The notes under the pieces: model-generated
What the model saw: only the letters and a program-made list of their open reading frames with translations
What the model was told of the DNA's origin: nothing
Databases searched by the model: none
NCBI RefSeq assembly: GCF_000017625.1
Contig: NC_009712.1
Coordinates: 558,001 to 622,000 of the forward strand
DNA length: 64,000 nt
Direction of reading: 5' to 3'
DNA from: Methanoregula boonei 6A8
GTDB lineage: Archaea > Halobacteriota > Methanomicrobia > Methanomicrobiales > Methanospirillaceae
In this document: positions 33,390-42,241 of the stretch, piece after piece
Numbering within the stretch: the stretch's first letter is position 1
How the letters are laid out: each line of letters opens with the position of its first letter
Made by a program: the position numbers and the translations under genes

Positions 33390-33878
33390 ATGCGGACCAA
33401 CAGGCACCAGTACTTCCTTGACCTTGCCCAGCGGTGCGCCAACCAGGGCACCTGCCTGCGGCGCAACTTCGGCGCGATCATCGTGGACGAATACAATACG
33501 ATCGTCTCCACCGGTTACACTGGTGCCCCGCGCAAGCAGATGGACTGCACGGAACTCAACCGCTGCTGGAGAAAGGACCACAATATCCCCTCGGGCTCTA
33601 ACTACGAGCGGTGCCGGAGCGTGCACGCCGAGATGAACGCCATGCTCCAGGCAGGCAAGCTCGCCCGGGGCTGCACGCTCTACCTTGCGGGCTTCGATGT
33701 CTCCACCGGCGAACTCACCCAGATCTGGCCCTGCTTTTTGTGCTCCAAGATGATTGTCAACAGCGGGATCACCAATGTCATCATGCGGACAACCCCGGAC
33801 GAGTTTAAGGAGATGGACCCCATGGTGCTCTACCAGATGCGGAGCCGGGAATCGCTCGGGGATGACAGCCCCTCATAA
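33390..33878 (+). CDS. dCMP deaminase-type cytidine deaminase
   Basis: A 162-residue zinc enzyme of the ComEB/dCMP deaminase family, which makes dUMP from dCMP for thymidylate synthesis. It has RCANQGTCLRRNFGAIIV, the zinc and proton-shuttle motif SVHAEMNAML and the PCXXC site in WPCFLCSKMI. The N-terminal region with TGYTGAPRKQMDC is typical. It is monocistronic. Confidence 0.9.
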   Translation: MRTNRHQYFLDLAQRCANQGTCLRRNFGAIIVDEYNTIVSTGYTGAPRKQMDCTELNRCWRKDHNIPSGSNYERCRSVHAEMNAMLQAGKLARGCTLYLAGFDVSTGELTQIWPCFLCSKMIVNSGITNVIMRTTPDEFKEMDPMVLYQMRSRESLGDDSPS

Positions 33879-34003
33879 TATTTTTTGGCCCGGTGCCGAT
33901 AGCAAACACCGGTGAACGGGAACTCCGGCCGGATTAACACCCTAGCCCGGACACGTATAGTTCACAAAACCTATGCTTCCCGGCCTCCTATCCTTACCTG
34001 AAC

Positions 34004-34816
34004 ATGCCCGACCGCTGTATTCCCGTGGTGCTTGTCCATGGCTGGAAGAGCCATCCCGGAATCTGGAACCGGCTTTTCCCCCGGCTCCGCGAACAGGATA
34101 TCCCGGTCTGGACCTTCGATTACACTTCGCTTGACGGGGCCCTCATGGAAGAACTTGCAGGAGCCTTGGGCGGATTTATCGCTGCACGGAGAAAGGAGGA
34201 GAACTATACCGGTAGCATCGATATGGTCTGCCACTCCATAGGCTCCTGTGTTGCCCGCTTTTTGCTTGAAGTAAACGATGGCCCCGCAAGAAGCGGGCGG
34301 GTGCGCCAGCTCATCGCGATCGGCCCGCCCAACAACGGCTCTGCCCTTGCCGAACTCTTCTGCGATCCGGTGATCGGGCCGGAGATCACGTGCCGCCTCA
34401 CCGATACCTTTGTACCCCGAAACTTCGATCCCGCTGCTGACTCAATAGTCCAGGCCTGCCGCCCGGGGAGCGCGACCATGGCTGCCCTGCGGGCAGCCGG
34501 CCTCCGTCCCGATATCGCCTACCGGGTCATCTGTGCGGAGAACATCGCCCGTACCCCCTTGTTTTTTCCCTGCCTTGAGGGGAAGACCTTCGAGTTACAA
34601 CAGGATGGCGGGTGGGAGATGACCTTTGCCGGCGACGGCATCGTACCGCACGCGGACTCCGTTCTTCCCGGTGCAACGCTGGATATCGTGCCGGCACTCC
34701 CGTCTGCCCTCAAAGAGGATCCCGGGCGGTACTGCCACCTCCAGCTGCCCCGGGCTCCCGAGGTAGTGGACCGGGTCATGGCATACCTGCGCCCGGGCCC
34801 GGCGGTCCCGGACTGA
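34004..34816 (+). CDS. Alpha/beta-hydrolase, lipase-like
   Basis: A 270-residue alpha/beta-hydrolase. The oxyanion region is VVLVHGWKSHPGIW, and the nucleophile elbow is MVCHSIGSCVARF, where Cys replaces the usual first Gly of GXSXG. Candidate acid and base are in FAGDGIVPHADS and the terminal CHLQLP. No signal peptide, so cytoplasmic. It resembles bacterial triacylglycerol lipases and acyltransferases; substrate unknown. Confidence 0.78.
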   Translation: MPDRCIPVVLVHGWKSHPGIWNRLFPRLREQDIPVWTFDYTSLDGALMEELAGALGGFIAARRKEENYTGSIDMVCHSIGSCVARFLLEVNDGPARSGRVRQLIAIGPPNNGSALAELFCDPVIGPEITCRLTDTFVPRNFDPAADSIVQACRPGSATMAALRAAGLRPDIAYRVICAENIARTPLFFPCLEGKTFELQQDGGWEMTFAGDGIVPHADSVLPGATLDIVPALPSALKEDPGRYCHLQLPRAPEVVDRVMAYLRPGPAVPD

Positions 34817-34837
34817 CCGGATCTCCCGCCGGTGTTC

Positions 34838-35368
34838 TTACGGGGACCCCTCCTCGCGCGCAGTCCTCTTTGCCTCGTTGTACAGCGAGACAAGCGAGAT
34901 GCTGATCAGGTTGAGCGTGGTTGCCGCATACCACAGGGCGGACTCGATCGGCGTCATCTGCGTGATCCAGCCCGACCAGAGCATGAGGCAAATGATCGAA
35001 AAAGAGATCAGGGTGTCGGCAGCAAGAAAGACCATCGGACGGTGCAAAAACCTCCCGATCTCGGCAAGTGTGCAGTACTCTAAGGGCGTGGGAACATGCA
35101 GGAGATCGCCTGTTGCCCGCAGTGCATTCATGGCAAAATCAACGATAGCCCAGCCGAGCACCAGCCACCCGAATGCGGCAAGGGGGGGATTTGAGAGTGT
35201 CCCGGCCTGGATGGCAGCTATGCCAAAGAGCCCCTTGAAAGTACAGAATGGAAGGCCGATGGTCAGCGTGAGAAAGAACGGCCGGACAAAGAACTGCTGG
35301 ATGCGATCCGCCGGGTGGACAGAGGGGCAGGGTGTATCCCCCTTAAAGTCCGGGTTTTCTAGAGTCAT
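34838..35368 (-). CDS. Uncharacterised multi-pass membrane protein
   Basis: About 176 residues with four hydrophobic segments, and an ending rich in Arg/Glu (YNEAKRTAREEGSP). Notable features are RPFFLTLTIGLPF and a predicted amphipathic stretch with RATGDLLHVPTPLEYC. ATG 35368 was preferred to 35398 because upstream residues look non-conserved. No family recognised. Confidence 0.6.
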   Translation of the reverse strand: MTLENPDFKGDTPCPSVHPADRIQQFFVRPFFLTLTIGLPFCTFKGLFGIAAIQAGTLSNPPLAAFGWLVLGWAIVDFAMNALRATGDLLHVPTPLEYCTLAEIGRFLHRPMVFLAADTLISFSIICLMLWSGWITQMTPIESALWYAATTLNLISISLVSLYNEAKRTAREEGSP

Positions 35369-35490
35369 GGATAGGGTGGAAATAGTGAGCGGTGCCACTG
35401 GCCCGGCGGATCTCAGGTATCTGTTCCGGTGAGCATTGGTGCGGGGAGGTTAAAAGATGACGGTCCCGCCCCGGCAATGGTCACAAGCGT

Positions 35491-35498
35491 GGTTTTAT
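35491..35498 (+). promoter_or_regulatory. TATA box of the His-rich protein gene
   Basis: GGTTTTAT at 35491-35498 places transcription near 35522, 3 nt before ATG 35525. This supports the plus-strand reading over the overlapping minus-strand frame. Confidence 0.45.
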
Positions 35499-35524
35499 CT
35501 TTGCGGAACGGTGAATCCTTGGCT

Positions 35525-35842
35525 ATGTCACCACGACACGAACCGGAACCAACACCCCACGATCATAAGAAACACGATAACAGCTCCCATGAGGATCACC
35601 CTGACAGCCCGGATAAAACCCGCCATGCCGAGTTGCAGGCGCATCATGCCGGGGCCGGCCCTGCCATCCATCCCTCCCACCATCCGCAGAAGAAAGCAGA
35701 ACTCCCGCCCCGGCACCATCCCCATACCGGCCCGGAGAACAAGGCCTTAAACCAGGATCACGGCACACACGAGGATCGGCCGCGGCCCGGAAAGATTGCC
35801 AAGAAAGAAGAGCCCGCACGGTCCGGAAAATCGCCCCGGTAA
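35525..35842 (+). CDS. Small His-rich, highly charged protein
   Basis: A 105-residue hydrophilic protein with about 18 His residues, beginning RHEPEPTPHDHKKHDNSSHEDH and ending in a Lys/Arg/Pro-rich tail. There is no membrane segment. The His-rich stretch resembles the metal-binding leader of copper/zinc P-type ATPases, but no ATPase follows. It could be a free metal buffer or a relic. The plus-strand start is supported by a TATA box, though the opposite strand also has a short frame with a hydrophobic segment. Confidence 0.5.
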   Translation: MSPRHEPEPTPHDHKKHDNSSHEDHPDSPDKTRHAELQAHHAGAGPAIHPSHHPQKKAELPPRHHPHTGPENKALNQDHGTHEDRPRPGKIAKKEEPARSGKSPR

Positions 35843-35972
35843 CCCCGGACCATAACGGGTATGCTGCTGCCCCCCTCGCACTGCTGCCTTCCATCAGGGA
35901 GAAAAAGGAAAAACTATTCCGGACCCGGAGAATTGCCGTTACCGGCGCCCGGCGGTACACGTATGACAGGAT

Positions 35973-36737
35973 CTAGCGGTATCGCACTGCACATACCCCG
36001 GCCCCGAGTGCAAGGATGAGTATAGCACTATCCAGCGGTGCTGTGGTGGTCGCAGGGACCGTGGTGGCCGGGGTTGCGACCGGCGTTGTTTCCGTTGGCG
36101 TGGGTGTCGGGGTTGGTGTCGGAACCGTCGTGGGCGGGAACGTTGGCCGCGGCGGGCGGCTGCCACTGGCATAGATCGACATCGATCCGCCGGTCACCGT
36201 GGTGCCGCCCTGCTGGACAAGGAGGGTATTGTTGTTGACCGAGGTCGGGTTCTCTACCCGCACGGAATATGAGCGCAGGGCCGTATTTACCGATGTCTCA
36301 AATGCCACAACTGCCTGGCCCGAATCGTCGGTGGTCACGAGCGCATAGTAACTGGTGCAAGGCACGAGTGAGGACGATGGCGCCACATCATCGAGAATGG
36401 TTCTCCCGTTCCCGTTGTAATATTTGTACGACCCTATCGTGTACGGCCCGTTATCCGGATCCTGCTGGACATTTGCCTGGTTGGCAACGATCACCGGGGG
36501 CTCATCGTATGCCTCTCCAGACAGCGACCAGGTCCCGGTCAGCCAGACATAATAGGCAGTGTCCGGGTTCCCGGTGATATCGACCGTGAACTGGTGACCG
36601 CGGACGATCGACCCGGACAGGTCGGCAATTGTATAATCTGCCGATACGGAAACACAGAGCAGGCATACACAGAATGCCGACAGGATGAGCATACGGTGGT
36701 TCGGGAGTCCCGGGATACCGGCCGCGTTTTTTTCCAT
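35973..36737 (-). CDS. DUF3821 secreted surface protein
   Basis: A 254-residue exported protein. A signal peptide (MLILSAFCVCLLCVSVSADY) precedes a DUF3821 domain (LSGSIVRGHQFTVDITG, TAYYVWLTGTW, about 150 residues). A Pro/Thr linker and a C-terminal hydrophobic helix ending AVRYR follow. DUF3821 is a Methanomicrobiales surface-protein domain. ATG 36737 was chosen to keep a normal signal-peptide length. Confidence 0.8.
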   Translation of the reverse strand: MEKNAAGIPGLPNHRMLILSAFCVCLLCVSVSADYTIADLSGSIVRGHQFTVDITGNPDTAYYVWLTGTWSLSGEAYDEPPVIVANQANVQQDPDNGPYTIGSYKYYNGNGRTILDDVAPSSSLVPCTSYYALVTTDDSGQAVVAFETSVNTALRSYSVRVENPTSVNNNTLLVQQGGTTVTGGSMSIYASGSRPPRPTFPPTTVPTPTPTPTPTETTPVATPATTVPATTTAPLDSAILILALGAGVCAVRYR

Positions 36738-36853
36738 ATGTGTGTCATTTCTGCCCTTACTGCATAAAAATATGTGCGGGGCGTTAAAAGCCTCCAATTT
36801 GCCCGGCATCAAAGCGATGATCTTTAAACGTTACATTTACCAATCAGGATCGT

Positions 36854-37810
36854 ATGCATGCCATCGAGGTTTCACACCTCAAAAAGACGTTTGGCACCCT
36901 GACCGCGCTCAATGATATCAGTTTCTGTGTCGAGGAGGGGGAAACCTTTGGGTTCCTTGGCCCAAATGGCGCAGGAAAGACCACCACGATCCGGATCCTC
37001 ACCGGGATCTCGTATCCGACCGCAGGAACCGCCTCCATCTTTGGCCATGACATCGGGCGCGAGACCATTGCGGCCCGGCAGTCCATGGGGATTGTCTCCG
37101 AGACTTCCAATGTTTACGACGACCTGACCGCCTGGCAGAATATGATCTTTTCTGCTGAGCTCTACCACGTGAGCCGGGAGGTGCGCGAGAAGAAGGCAAA
37201 AGAACTCCTCACCACGTTTGACCTGTACGAGCGGCGCAACGACAAGGCGCGGGGTTTTTCGAAAGGCATGAAACGGCGCCTGACCATCGCAATGGGCCTG
37301 GTCAACAGCCCCCGCCTCCTCTTCCTTGACGAACCAACCTCCGGCCTTGATGTCCAGAGCAACCTGATCATCCGTGATGTGGTCACGGGGCTTATCGGTG
37401 AAGGTGTCACCGTGTTTTTAACTACCCATAACATCGAGGAGGCCAACATGATGTGCGACCGGGTGGGGATCGTTAACCGGGGCACGATTGCTGCAATCGA
37501 TGCGCCGGAACGGCTGAAAAAGACGATCCAGAGCGTCCAGTCGATTGTGCTCTCGTTCGATCGGACCGCTGCCGGCCAGCTTGATGATCTCCATCACCTT
37601 GCCATGGTCAACGATGCCGTAAAGGAAGGGGACAAGTTCCGGCTTTATACCGAGGATCCCGCAACGGTGATCGAAGCGGTGATGGAGTACGCCCGGGCAG
37701 GCGGCCTGAGAGTGCTCAGTATCTCCACGCTGGGTCCGAGTCTTGAGGATGTGTTCATCAAACTGACCGGCCTGCAAAGGACCGGGGGGGTTGTCCATGC
37801 CATCGACTGA
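36854..37810 (+). CDS. ABC transporter ATP-binding protein
   Basis: A 318-residue ATPase with Walker A (GFLGPNGAGKTTT), signature FSKGMKRRLTIAMGLV, Walker B (LLFLDEPTSGLD) and His switch (TTHNIEEANMMC). The C-terminal domain ends SLEDVFIKLTG. It overlaps the following permease gene by 14 bp, and the two form an ABC-2 type exporter. Confidence 0.92.
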   Translation: MHAIEVSHLKKTFGTLTALNDISFCVEEGETFGFLGPNGAGKTTTIRILTGISYPTAGTASIFGHDIGRETIAARQSMGIVSETSNVYDDLTAWQNMIFSAELYHVSREVREKKAKELLTTFDLYERRNDKARGFSKGMKRRLTIAMGLVNSPRLLFLDEPTSGLDVQSNLIIRDVVTGLIGEGVTVFLTTHNIEEANMMCDRVGIVNRGTIAAIDAPERLKKTIQSVQSIVLSFDRTAAGQLDDLHHLAMVNDAVKEGDKFRLYTEDPATVIEAVMEYARAGGLRVLSISTLGPSLEDVFIKLTGLQRTGGVVHAID

Positions 37811-38576
37811 AGGCAGGAATCCCGCAGGTGCTTGGGTCCTGCGGCTCCAGCATGAACTTTCTGCAGCGTGGGCGATCTCGCGCAAGGACATGATCACCTA
37901 CTATATCAAACCAAACATCATCGTCTCGGGTATCCTCTTCCCGCTTTTCATGTTCCTTGCCTTTGCCATAGGAAAGAACGCCCCGCCCGGCACCCTGATC
38001 CCGGGCCTGATCGCGATCACCCTGCTCTTCTCGGCATCCTCGATAGAACCGGTCTCGATCCCCATTGAGCGCCGGGTCAAAACCTTTGACCGGCTCCTTT
38101 CTGCACCCATCTCGCTCCATTCGCTGGTTTTTGGGGAGAGTATGAGCGGTTTTCTCTACAGCCTGGGGATCGCCTGTCTCCCCCTCCTTATCGGGATCGT
38201 TGCCTTTGGTACACCGATCCAGAATGTCCCGGTCCTTATTATTGCGATGGCGCTGACCGCGTTCTGCTTTGCCACTCTGGGGACCCTCTTTGCCGCATAC
38301 CCGACCGAGAACGTCGGGGAGGTCATGTCCATGCTCAACACGGTCCGGTTGCCGCTCATCTTTATCTCCGGCGTGTTCATCCCGATTTCGGAGATACCGC
38401 AGATCGGTCAGGTCATTGCCCTCTTCTCTCCCCTGACCTATGGCAACGATATGATCACGTATGCATATACCGGGACATCGCTTTTCTCACCGGTGTGGGA
38501 TGTTGTTGCGCTTTTTATTTTCATCCTGCTCTTCCAGTTCGTGGCAAACCGGCTTTATAAGAAGTTTAACGAATAG
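37797..38576 (+). CDS. ABC-2 type permease
   Basis: A 259-residue membrane protein with six helices and ABC-2 features: SAWAISRKDMITYYIKPNII, IPIERRVKTFDRLLSAPIS and LPLIFISGVFIPISEIP. ATG 37797 is preferred to the in-frame TTG at 37791. It is coupled to the ATPase gene; cargo unknown. Confidence 0.88.
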   Translation: MPSTEGRNPAGAWVLRLQHELSAAWAISRKDMITYYIKPNIIVSGILFPLFMFLAFAIGKNAPPGTLIPGLIAITLLFSASSIEPVSIPIERRVKTFDRLLSAPISLHSLVFGESMSGFLYSLGIACLPLLIGIVAFGTPIQNVPVLIIAMALTAFCFATLGTLFAAYPTENVGEVMSMLNTVRLPLIFISGVFIPISEIPQIGQVIALFSPLTYGNDMITYAYTGTSLFSPVWDVVALFIFILLFQFVANRLYKKFNE

Positions 38577-38686
38577 GGCGGAAGGGAAAAATCAGGAATA
38601 TCATTTCCTTTTTTTAGGGACATTACCAAAAGGGCGAGAAGGAAAAAAGCGGGAAATTTTTCCAGAGATTGATAGGTACCTGCTGC

Positions 38687-38764
38687 TCATGCGTAGGGCA
38701 GGTGCTGTACAACAGTCTGGAGAATAGCAACTATCAGATTCAAAAACCAGGTCCAGTCGAACAT
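38687..38764 (-). CDS. 25-residue hydrophobic peptide with a perfect Shine-Dalgarno sequence
   Basis: The frame begins MFDWTWFLNLIV, continues as a single hydrophobic helix and ends HLPYA, then TGA. AAGGAGGTGA (38769-38778, minus strand) lies 4 nt before the ATG and is a full match to the anti-Shine-Dalgarno sequence. A GATTAAATAATATT box (38807-38820) would start the transcript near 38788. Promoter, leader, ribosome site, frame and stop are all in order for a very short gene. It is probably membrane-inserted. I know no matching family; a regulatory or toxin-like peptide is possible. Confidence 0.6.
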   Translation of the reverse strand: MFDWTWFLNLIVAILQTVVQHLPYA

Positions 38765-38806
38765 CCCGTCACCTCCTTTTTTGTAGTATGACGGAGAATG
38801 GCCTGC

Positions 38807-38820
38807 AATATTATTTAATC
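38807..38820 (-). promoter_or_regulatory. TATA box of the 25-codon gene
   Basis: GATTAAATAATATT on the minus strand, about 26 bp before the predicted transcript start at 38788. The leader of about 24 nt carries the Shine-Dalgarno sequence. The rest of the gap, 38821-39040, shows no gene. Confidence 0.5.
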
Positions 38821-39040
38821 TTTCCCGTTTGATCTGCGCTTGACACAAGCGTATTTTCAGAAATTAGAAGTATTTTTGCGGCAAAATAGATGGCGTGAAG
38901 GATCATTACAGATCGCAGCCCCCGGGGATATCCCTTTTTTCTAAATATATAGTCTCCTCCCTCAATCGGGGCAGTACAGAACCGGGTACGTTCCCGGAAC
39001 CCGGTGGCGTGGGATCGTTTCAGAAAAGGAACGATATCCC

Positions 39041-39364
39041 TTACATCTTGGACTGGTCAAAGGTGATGTTTGCCCCTGCCGGGACCTTTGACCGTTTGCC
39101 TTTGGGGAAGAATCCTTTGGATTTTTCCTTGTGGGCTTTCTTATCGGGGTCTGCAGCTTTTTTTGCCTCTTCCTCGGCGTAGATGCCAAGGAAGCAGTCA
39201 ACCGGGTTCTTATTGCCCTGGCAGAGATCGTTCTTTTTATCCTCGCATTCGCTGCAGTCAGGGACATGGCTGGGGAGAAGGTGGGGAAAATGGATCTTCC
39301 AGAGCTCCGGGTCGATCTTTCCTTCTTCAAGGAATTTTTTCACATGCCGCGGCGTGTATTTCAT
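39041..39364 (-). CDS. Small Lys-rich protein with a Cys cluster
   Basis: A 107-residue protein. The first half has RHVKKFLEEGKIDPELWKI and a cysteine group CSECEDKKNDLC..NPVDCF, which could bind zinc or iron. The second half is a Lys/Ala/Glu-rich helix followed by a basic tail. Codon use looks normal. It lies about 100 bp downstream of the TerY-P kinase gene on the same strand. No family recognised. Confidence 0.65.
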   Translation of the reverse strand: MKYTPRHVKKFLEEGKIDPELWKIHFPHLLPSHVPDCSECEDKKNDLCQGNKNPVDCFLGIYAEEEAKKAADPDKKAHKEKSKGFFPKGKRSKVPAGANITFDQSKM

Positions 39365-39468
39365 TGCTCATTCTATTGTACCGGAGATTTCTTATCTGTA
39401 TCTCAGGAAACCGGGATCCACCCTCTTTGTTTTGGGAGAAAAAAGGGAACCTCTCCGGCCCTTTGTGT

Positions 39469-41460
39469 TCAGAACAATTTTCCTGCGAGCGTGACCGCAG
39501 ACAGGTTTGCGTGGGCCTGTGCAAGATCCCGTGCACTTTTCTCTATGATTGGTTGGAACTTGCCCCGGTTTTTGAGGATCCTCTGCTGGATCGCGTACAG
39601 TTTTTCGATACCCCCTAATATTTCGCGCTCGGCCGGCCGTATCTTTGGCTGGAACGTATGGATAAGACCCTGGATATCGGACGCGGAAGCACGCTTCTCC
39701 TCGTCAAAGACAAACCTGCCCTCCTGCTGCTTTCTCCAGCTCACCAGTTCATGTGCGAGCGCAGCGTCAAAGCCCGGGATAGTCTGGATTCTGTGCGGAT
39801 CGATGTCTGCTGCGGTCTCGATACCAAAAGAGCGCAGGGCAGCCCGCCGGTTCTCGGTAAGGCGGGGCGAGGAGCAGGCATCGAGGTGGCAGTTTTCCAG
39901 GAATTTCTTTTCCTGGCGCTCTTTTGAGGTACGCTGGAGCGCGGAAAGTGCATTCCTGTACTCCTGTTCGATTGCCTCGTATCTCTGTTTGGCGTGCGTG
40001 AGGGCGCTGAGCTGGGCCGTAAATTCCGCATCCCCGGCTTCGGCCTTCCATTTCTTCTCCCAGAGCTGCCAGCTGTACCGGGCATCCTCAAAGGATTTTT
40101 TCCGCTGTTTTCTCTCTGCCTTGTCCCTGCCCGGGATCACAAACAGGAGCCCTGCGATAGCTGCGGGGACTAGGCTGAGCAGATCGTCCGGACGGGAAAA
40201 TCCCTGCCCGTTGGCAAACAGGGCAAGAACAATGACTGCGCTTGCGGCAAGGAGTAGTACCTGGGATGCCTGCCGTATCTTTCCCAGCCTTACTGCCCGG
40301 GCAACTCCGGGCGGGAACGGTGCCGGCATGCAGCGGTAATTCCGGGGGTTGATCTCGGGGATCGGACCCGGGGGTTTTATCGCAAGGACCTTCTGCCACT
40401 CTGAGGCAATATCGATCCGGGATATGGTGTCCGCACTCAGGAACAAAAGGATGCCGGAGCTGTTCTCAAGACCGCACCACGGGCAGGCCGCAAGGCCGGA
40501 ATAGAAGGTGTGCATGGACTCTGTAGGGCATTTCTTGAGCCGTTTTTCCAGCGCATCGAGCAGGTTCCACCAGTCATTTGCGCTTGGCCTCCCCCAGGAC
40601 TGGATTCCTGACTCGGTGAATGCCTGCTCAAAGAGGCTGGCGATCTCCCCGGGGACGACCGAAAGCCCGACCGCATTGGGCGGGGGGGCCATAGCCTTCT
40701 GCGCCGCATTCCTGCCAAACGCGAACCGGTGTTCTGCAATTGCCCGTTCGATCGGCATGTCGTCGTTTCCCTTGTACACCCCGGAGAACGGGTGCCTGCC
40801 CATGAAGAGCAGCAGAAAGATCAGGATGGCAAGCCCGAAATTGTCATGGTTCTGGGAGCGGAGCATTTTGAAGTCTTTTGACTTCTGGAGCTCAGGCGGC
40901 GTGAATTGGGCTACCCCTACTTCGCAGAAATAGGTCTTGTTATGGGCCTGGACCTGGAACGAGTCGCAGTCGATGAGCCGGACACAGGCTTTCTTTGTAA
41001 CCAGGATGTTTCCTTCATTAACATCCCCGACAACATAGCCGTACTTGTGGATGATATAGAACGCTGCGGCAAGGTTCTTAGCGGTTCGCACCAGGAACTT
41101 CCAGTCAGCGTTCGGGAATGACTCCTTGCGGTGCGAAGGGCCGTACACCCGGTGGATCGGCTCGCAGTCGGTGATCCGCGGCATGATAAACCCGCAAACC
41201 GGGCCATTCCTGCCGTTATGGAGCAGGTCAAGGGGCCAGGCGGCAAATTCTTTCAGTTCCTCGTTGCAGCCGCTCACCATCACCCGGAGTTTCTCCTGGC
41301 GTTCCGCGCTGAGCGGTTTGTGGTAAATCTTTGCCAGCACGTCTTTCCGGTGAGGTGCTATCTCGTACACATCGCCTTCGCCACCGCTGCCAACTTTTTT
41401 ACCCAGACTCACGGGACTGCCCCTGCTGTCAAAGAGGTGATTGTGTGGTGACGGGCTCAT
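39469..41460 (-). CDS. TerY-P triad protein kinase (YegI-like) with HHH domain
   Basis: A 663-residue kinase. The N-lobe has GSGGEGDVYEI and AKIYHKP. The catalytic loop reads YVVGDVNEGNILV (Gly replacing the Arg of HRD) and the metal-binding DFG is LIDCDSF. A CPWCGLE zinc-type pair follows near residue 318, then two membrane helices (about 425-470), a coiled-coil and a helix-hairpin-helix-like segment with IQTIPGFDAALAHELV. This is the architecture of the kinase in TerY-phosphorylation triads. It is third in an operon after the VWA and PP2C genes. Confidence 0.85.
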   Translation of the reverse strand: MSPSPHNHLFDSRGSPVSLGKKVGSGGEGDVYEIAPHRKDVLAKIYHKPLSAERQEKLRVMVSGCNEELKEFAAWPLDLLHNGRNGPVCGFIMPRITDCEPIHRVYGPSHRKESFPNADWKFLVRTAKNLAAAFYIIHKYGYVVGDVNEGNILVTKKACVRLIDCDSFQVQAHNKTYFCEVGVAQFTPPELQKSKDFKMLRSQNHDNFGLAILIFLLLFMGRHPFSGVYKGNDDMPIERAIAEHRFAFGRNAAQKAMAPPPNAVGLSVVPGEIASLFEQAFTESGIQSWGRPSANDWWNLLDALEKRLKKCPTESMHTFYSGLAACPWCGLENSSGILLFLSADTISRIDIASEWQKVLAIKPPGPIPEINPRNYRCMPAPFPPGVARAVRLGKIRQASQVLLLAASAVIVLALFANGQGFSRPDDLLSLVPAAIAGLLFVIPGRDKAERKQRKKSFEDARYSWQLWEKKWKAEAGDAEFTAQLSALTHAKQRYEAIEQEYRNALSALQRTSKERQEKKFLENCHLDACSSPRLTENRRAALRSFGIETAADIDPHRIQTIPGFDAALAHELVSWRKQQEGRFVFDEEKRASASDIQGLIHTFQPKIRPAEREILGGIEKLYAIQQRILKNRGKFQPIIEKSARDLAQAHANLSAVTLAGKLF

Positions 41461-41473
41461 GGGTGTCTCTGGC

Positions 41474-42241
41474 TCACGGTACGTTTACGGCGAGGACAAG
41501 GGTCTTGTCATCGTCGCTTCGGGCATTCACATCGTCACTGGAAAGCAGTTTCACGAGATGTGTGGTGAGATCCACGCAGCCTCCTTTTTCAGAATTTTTC
41601 CTGAGCGCGGCAAAAAGGGGCCGGAAGAAGCCCTCGTGCACGGTGCGGGTGGAAAACGACAGCACGAGGTTCTGGAGGCCATCGGTAAAGATCGCAATTT
41701 CGCCCGGTAGGTTTTCCCGGCGATCGATCCTGATATGGTCCAGGAAATCATCGTCAGAGACAAAAAAGGTCATATTCGCATATTCTCCCTGCTCCGGCCA
41801 AAAAACGGTATGGTACCCGGCATCATCCCCGGTTACGATGCATCCGTCACCGATCTGGAAAAAGAGTACGTGCTCACCGGAAATGACAACCCCGATCAGC
41901 GTGCAGGCGTAATCTTTGAGCCTCTGCCCCTCTTCCTGCGCACGGGCAAGTATCGCCTCCCGGGAGGCGGAGATCCAAGTCCTGATATCATCGTCAGTGA
42001 CCCGGGAGAGAGGATCGCCTTTCCGGATCGCAGCGAGGATCTGGAGATACAGGATTTCGCAGGCAATCTCCGCACCGGTACCACCCCGGGTGGTGCTGCC
42101 TGCTCCATCGGCGGCAAGGCCGATAAAAAAATCCCGGTCCGCGAACGTAACGGCTCCGGCACGGCAATAGTCCTGTCCCGGCTCGTTACGGTCGCTGTGG
42201 GATTTTCCCGTGACCGACAAGGAGAGGTGCTTCCAGCTCAT
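41474..42241 (-). CDS. PP2C-type protein phosphatase of the TerY-P triad
   Basis: A 255-residue PP2C phosphatase. Acidic metal-binding motifs are seen in [26 protein letters not shown] and the C-terminal [20 protein letters not shown] is the PP2C core strand. Start ATG 42241 overlaps the VWA-gene stop by ATGA. It probably reverses the action of the kinase encoded 13 bp downstream. Confidence 0.86.
   Translation of the reverse strand: MSWKHLSLSVTGKSHSDRNEPGQDYCRAGAVTFADRDFFIGLAADGAGSTTRGGTGAEIACEILYLQILAAIRKGDPLSRVTDDDIRTWISASREAILARAQEEGQRLKDYACTLIGVVISGEHVLFFQIGDGCIVTGDDAGYHTVFWPEQGEYANMTFFVSDDDFLDHIRIDRRENLPGEIAIFTDGLQNLVLSFSTRTVHEGFFRPLFAALRKNSEKGGCVDLTTHLVKLLSSDDVNARSDDDKTLVLAVNVP

Noticed and set aside
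35528-35725. Minus-strand frame with a hydrophobic segment
   Set aside because: It is opposite the His-rich frame, which has a well-placed TATA box; the hydrophobic run arises from antisense His/Asp codons. Kept only as an alternative.
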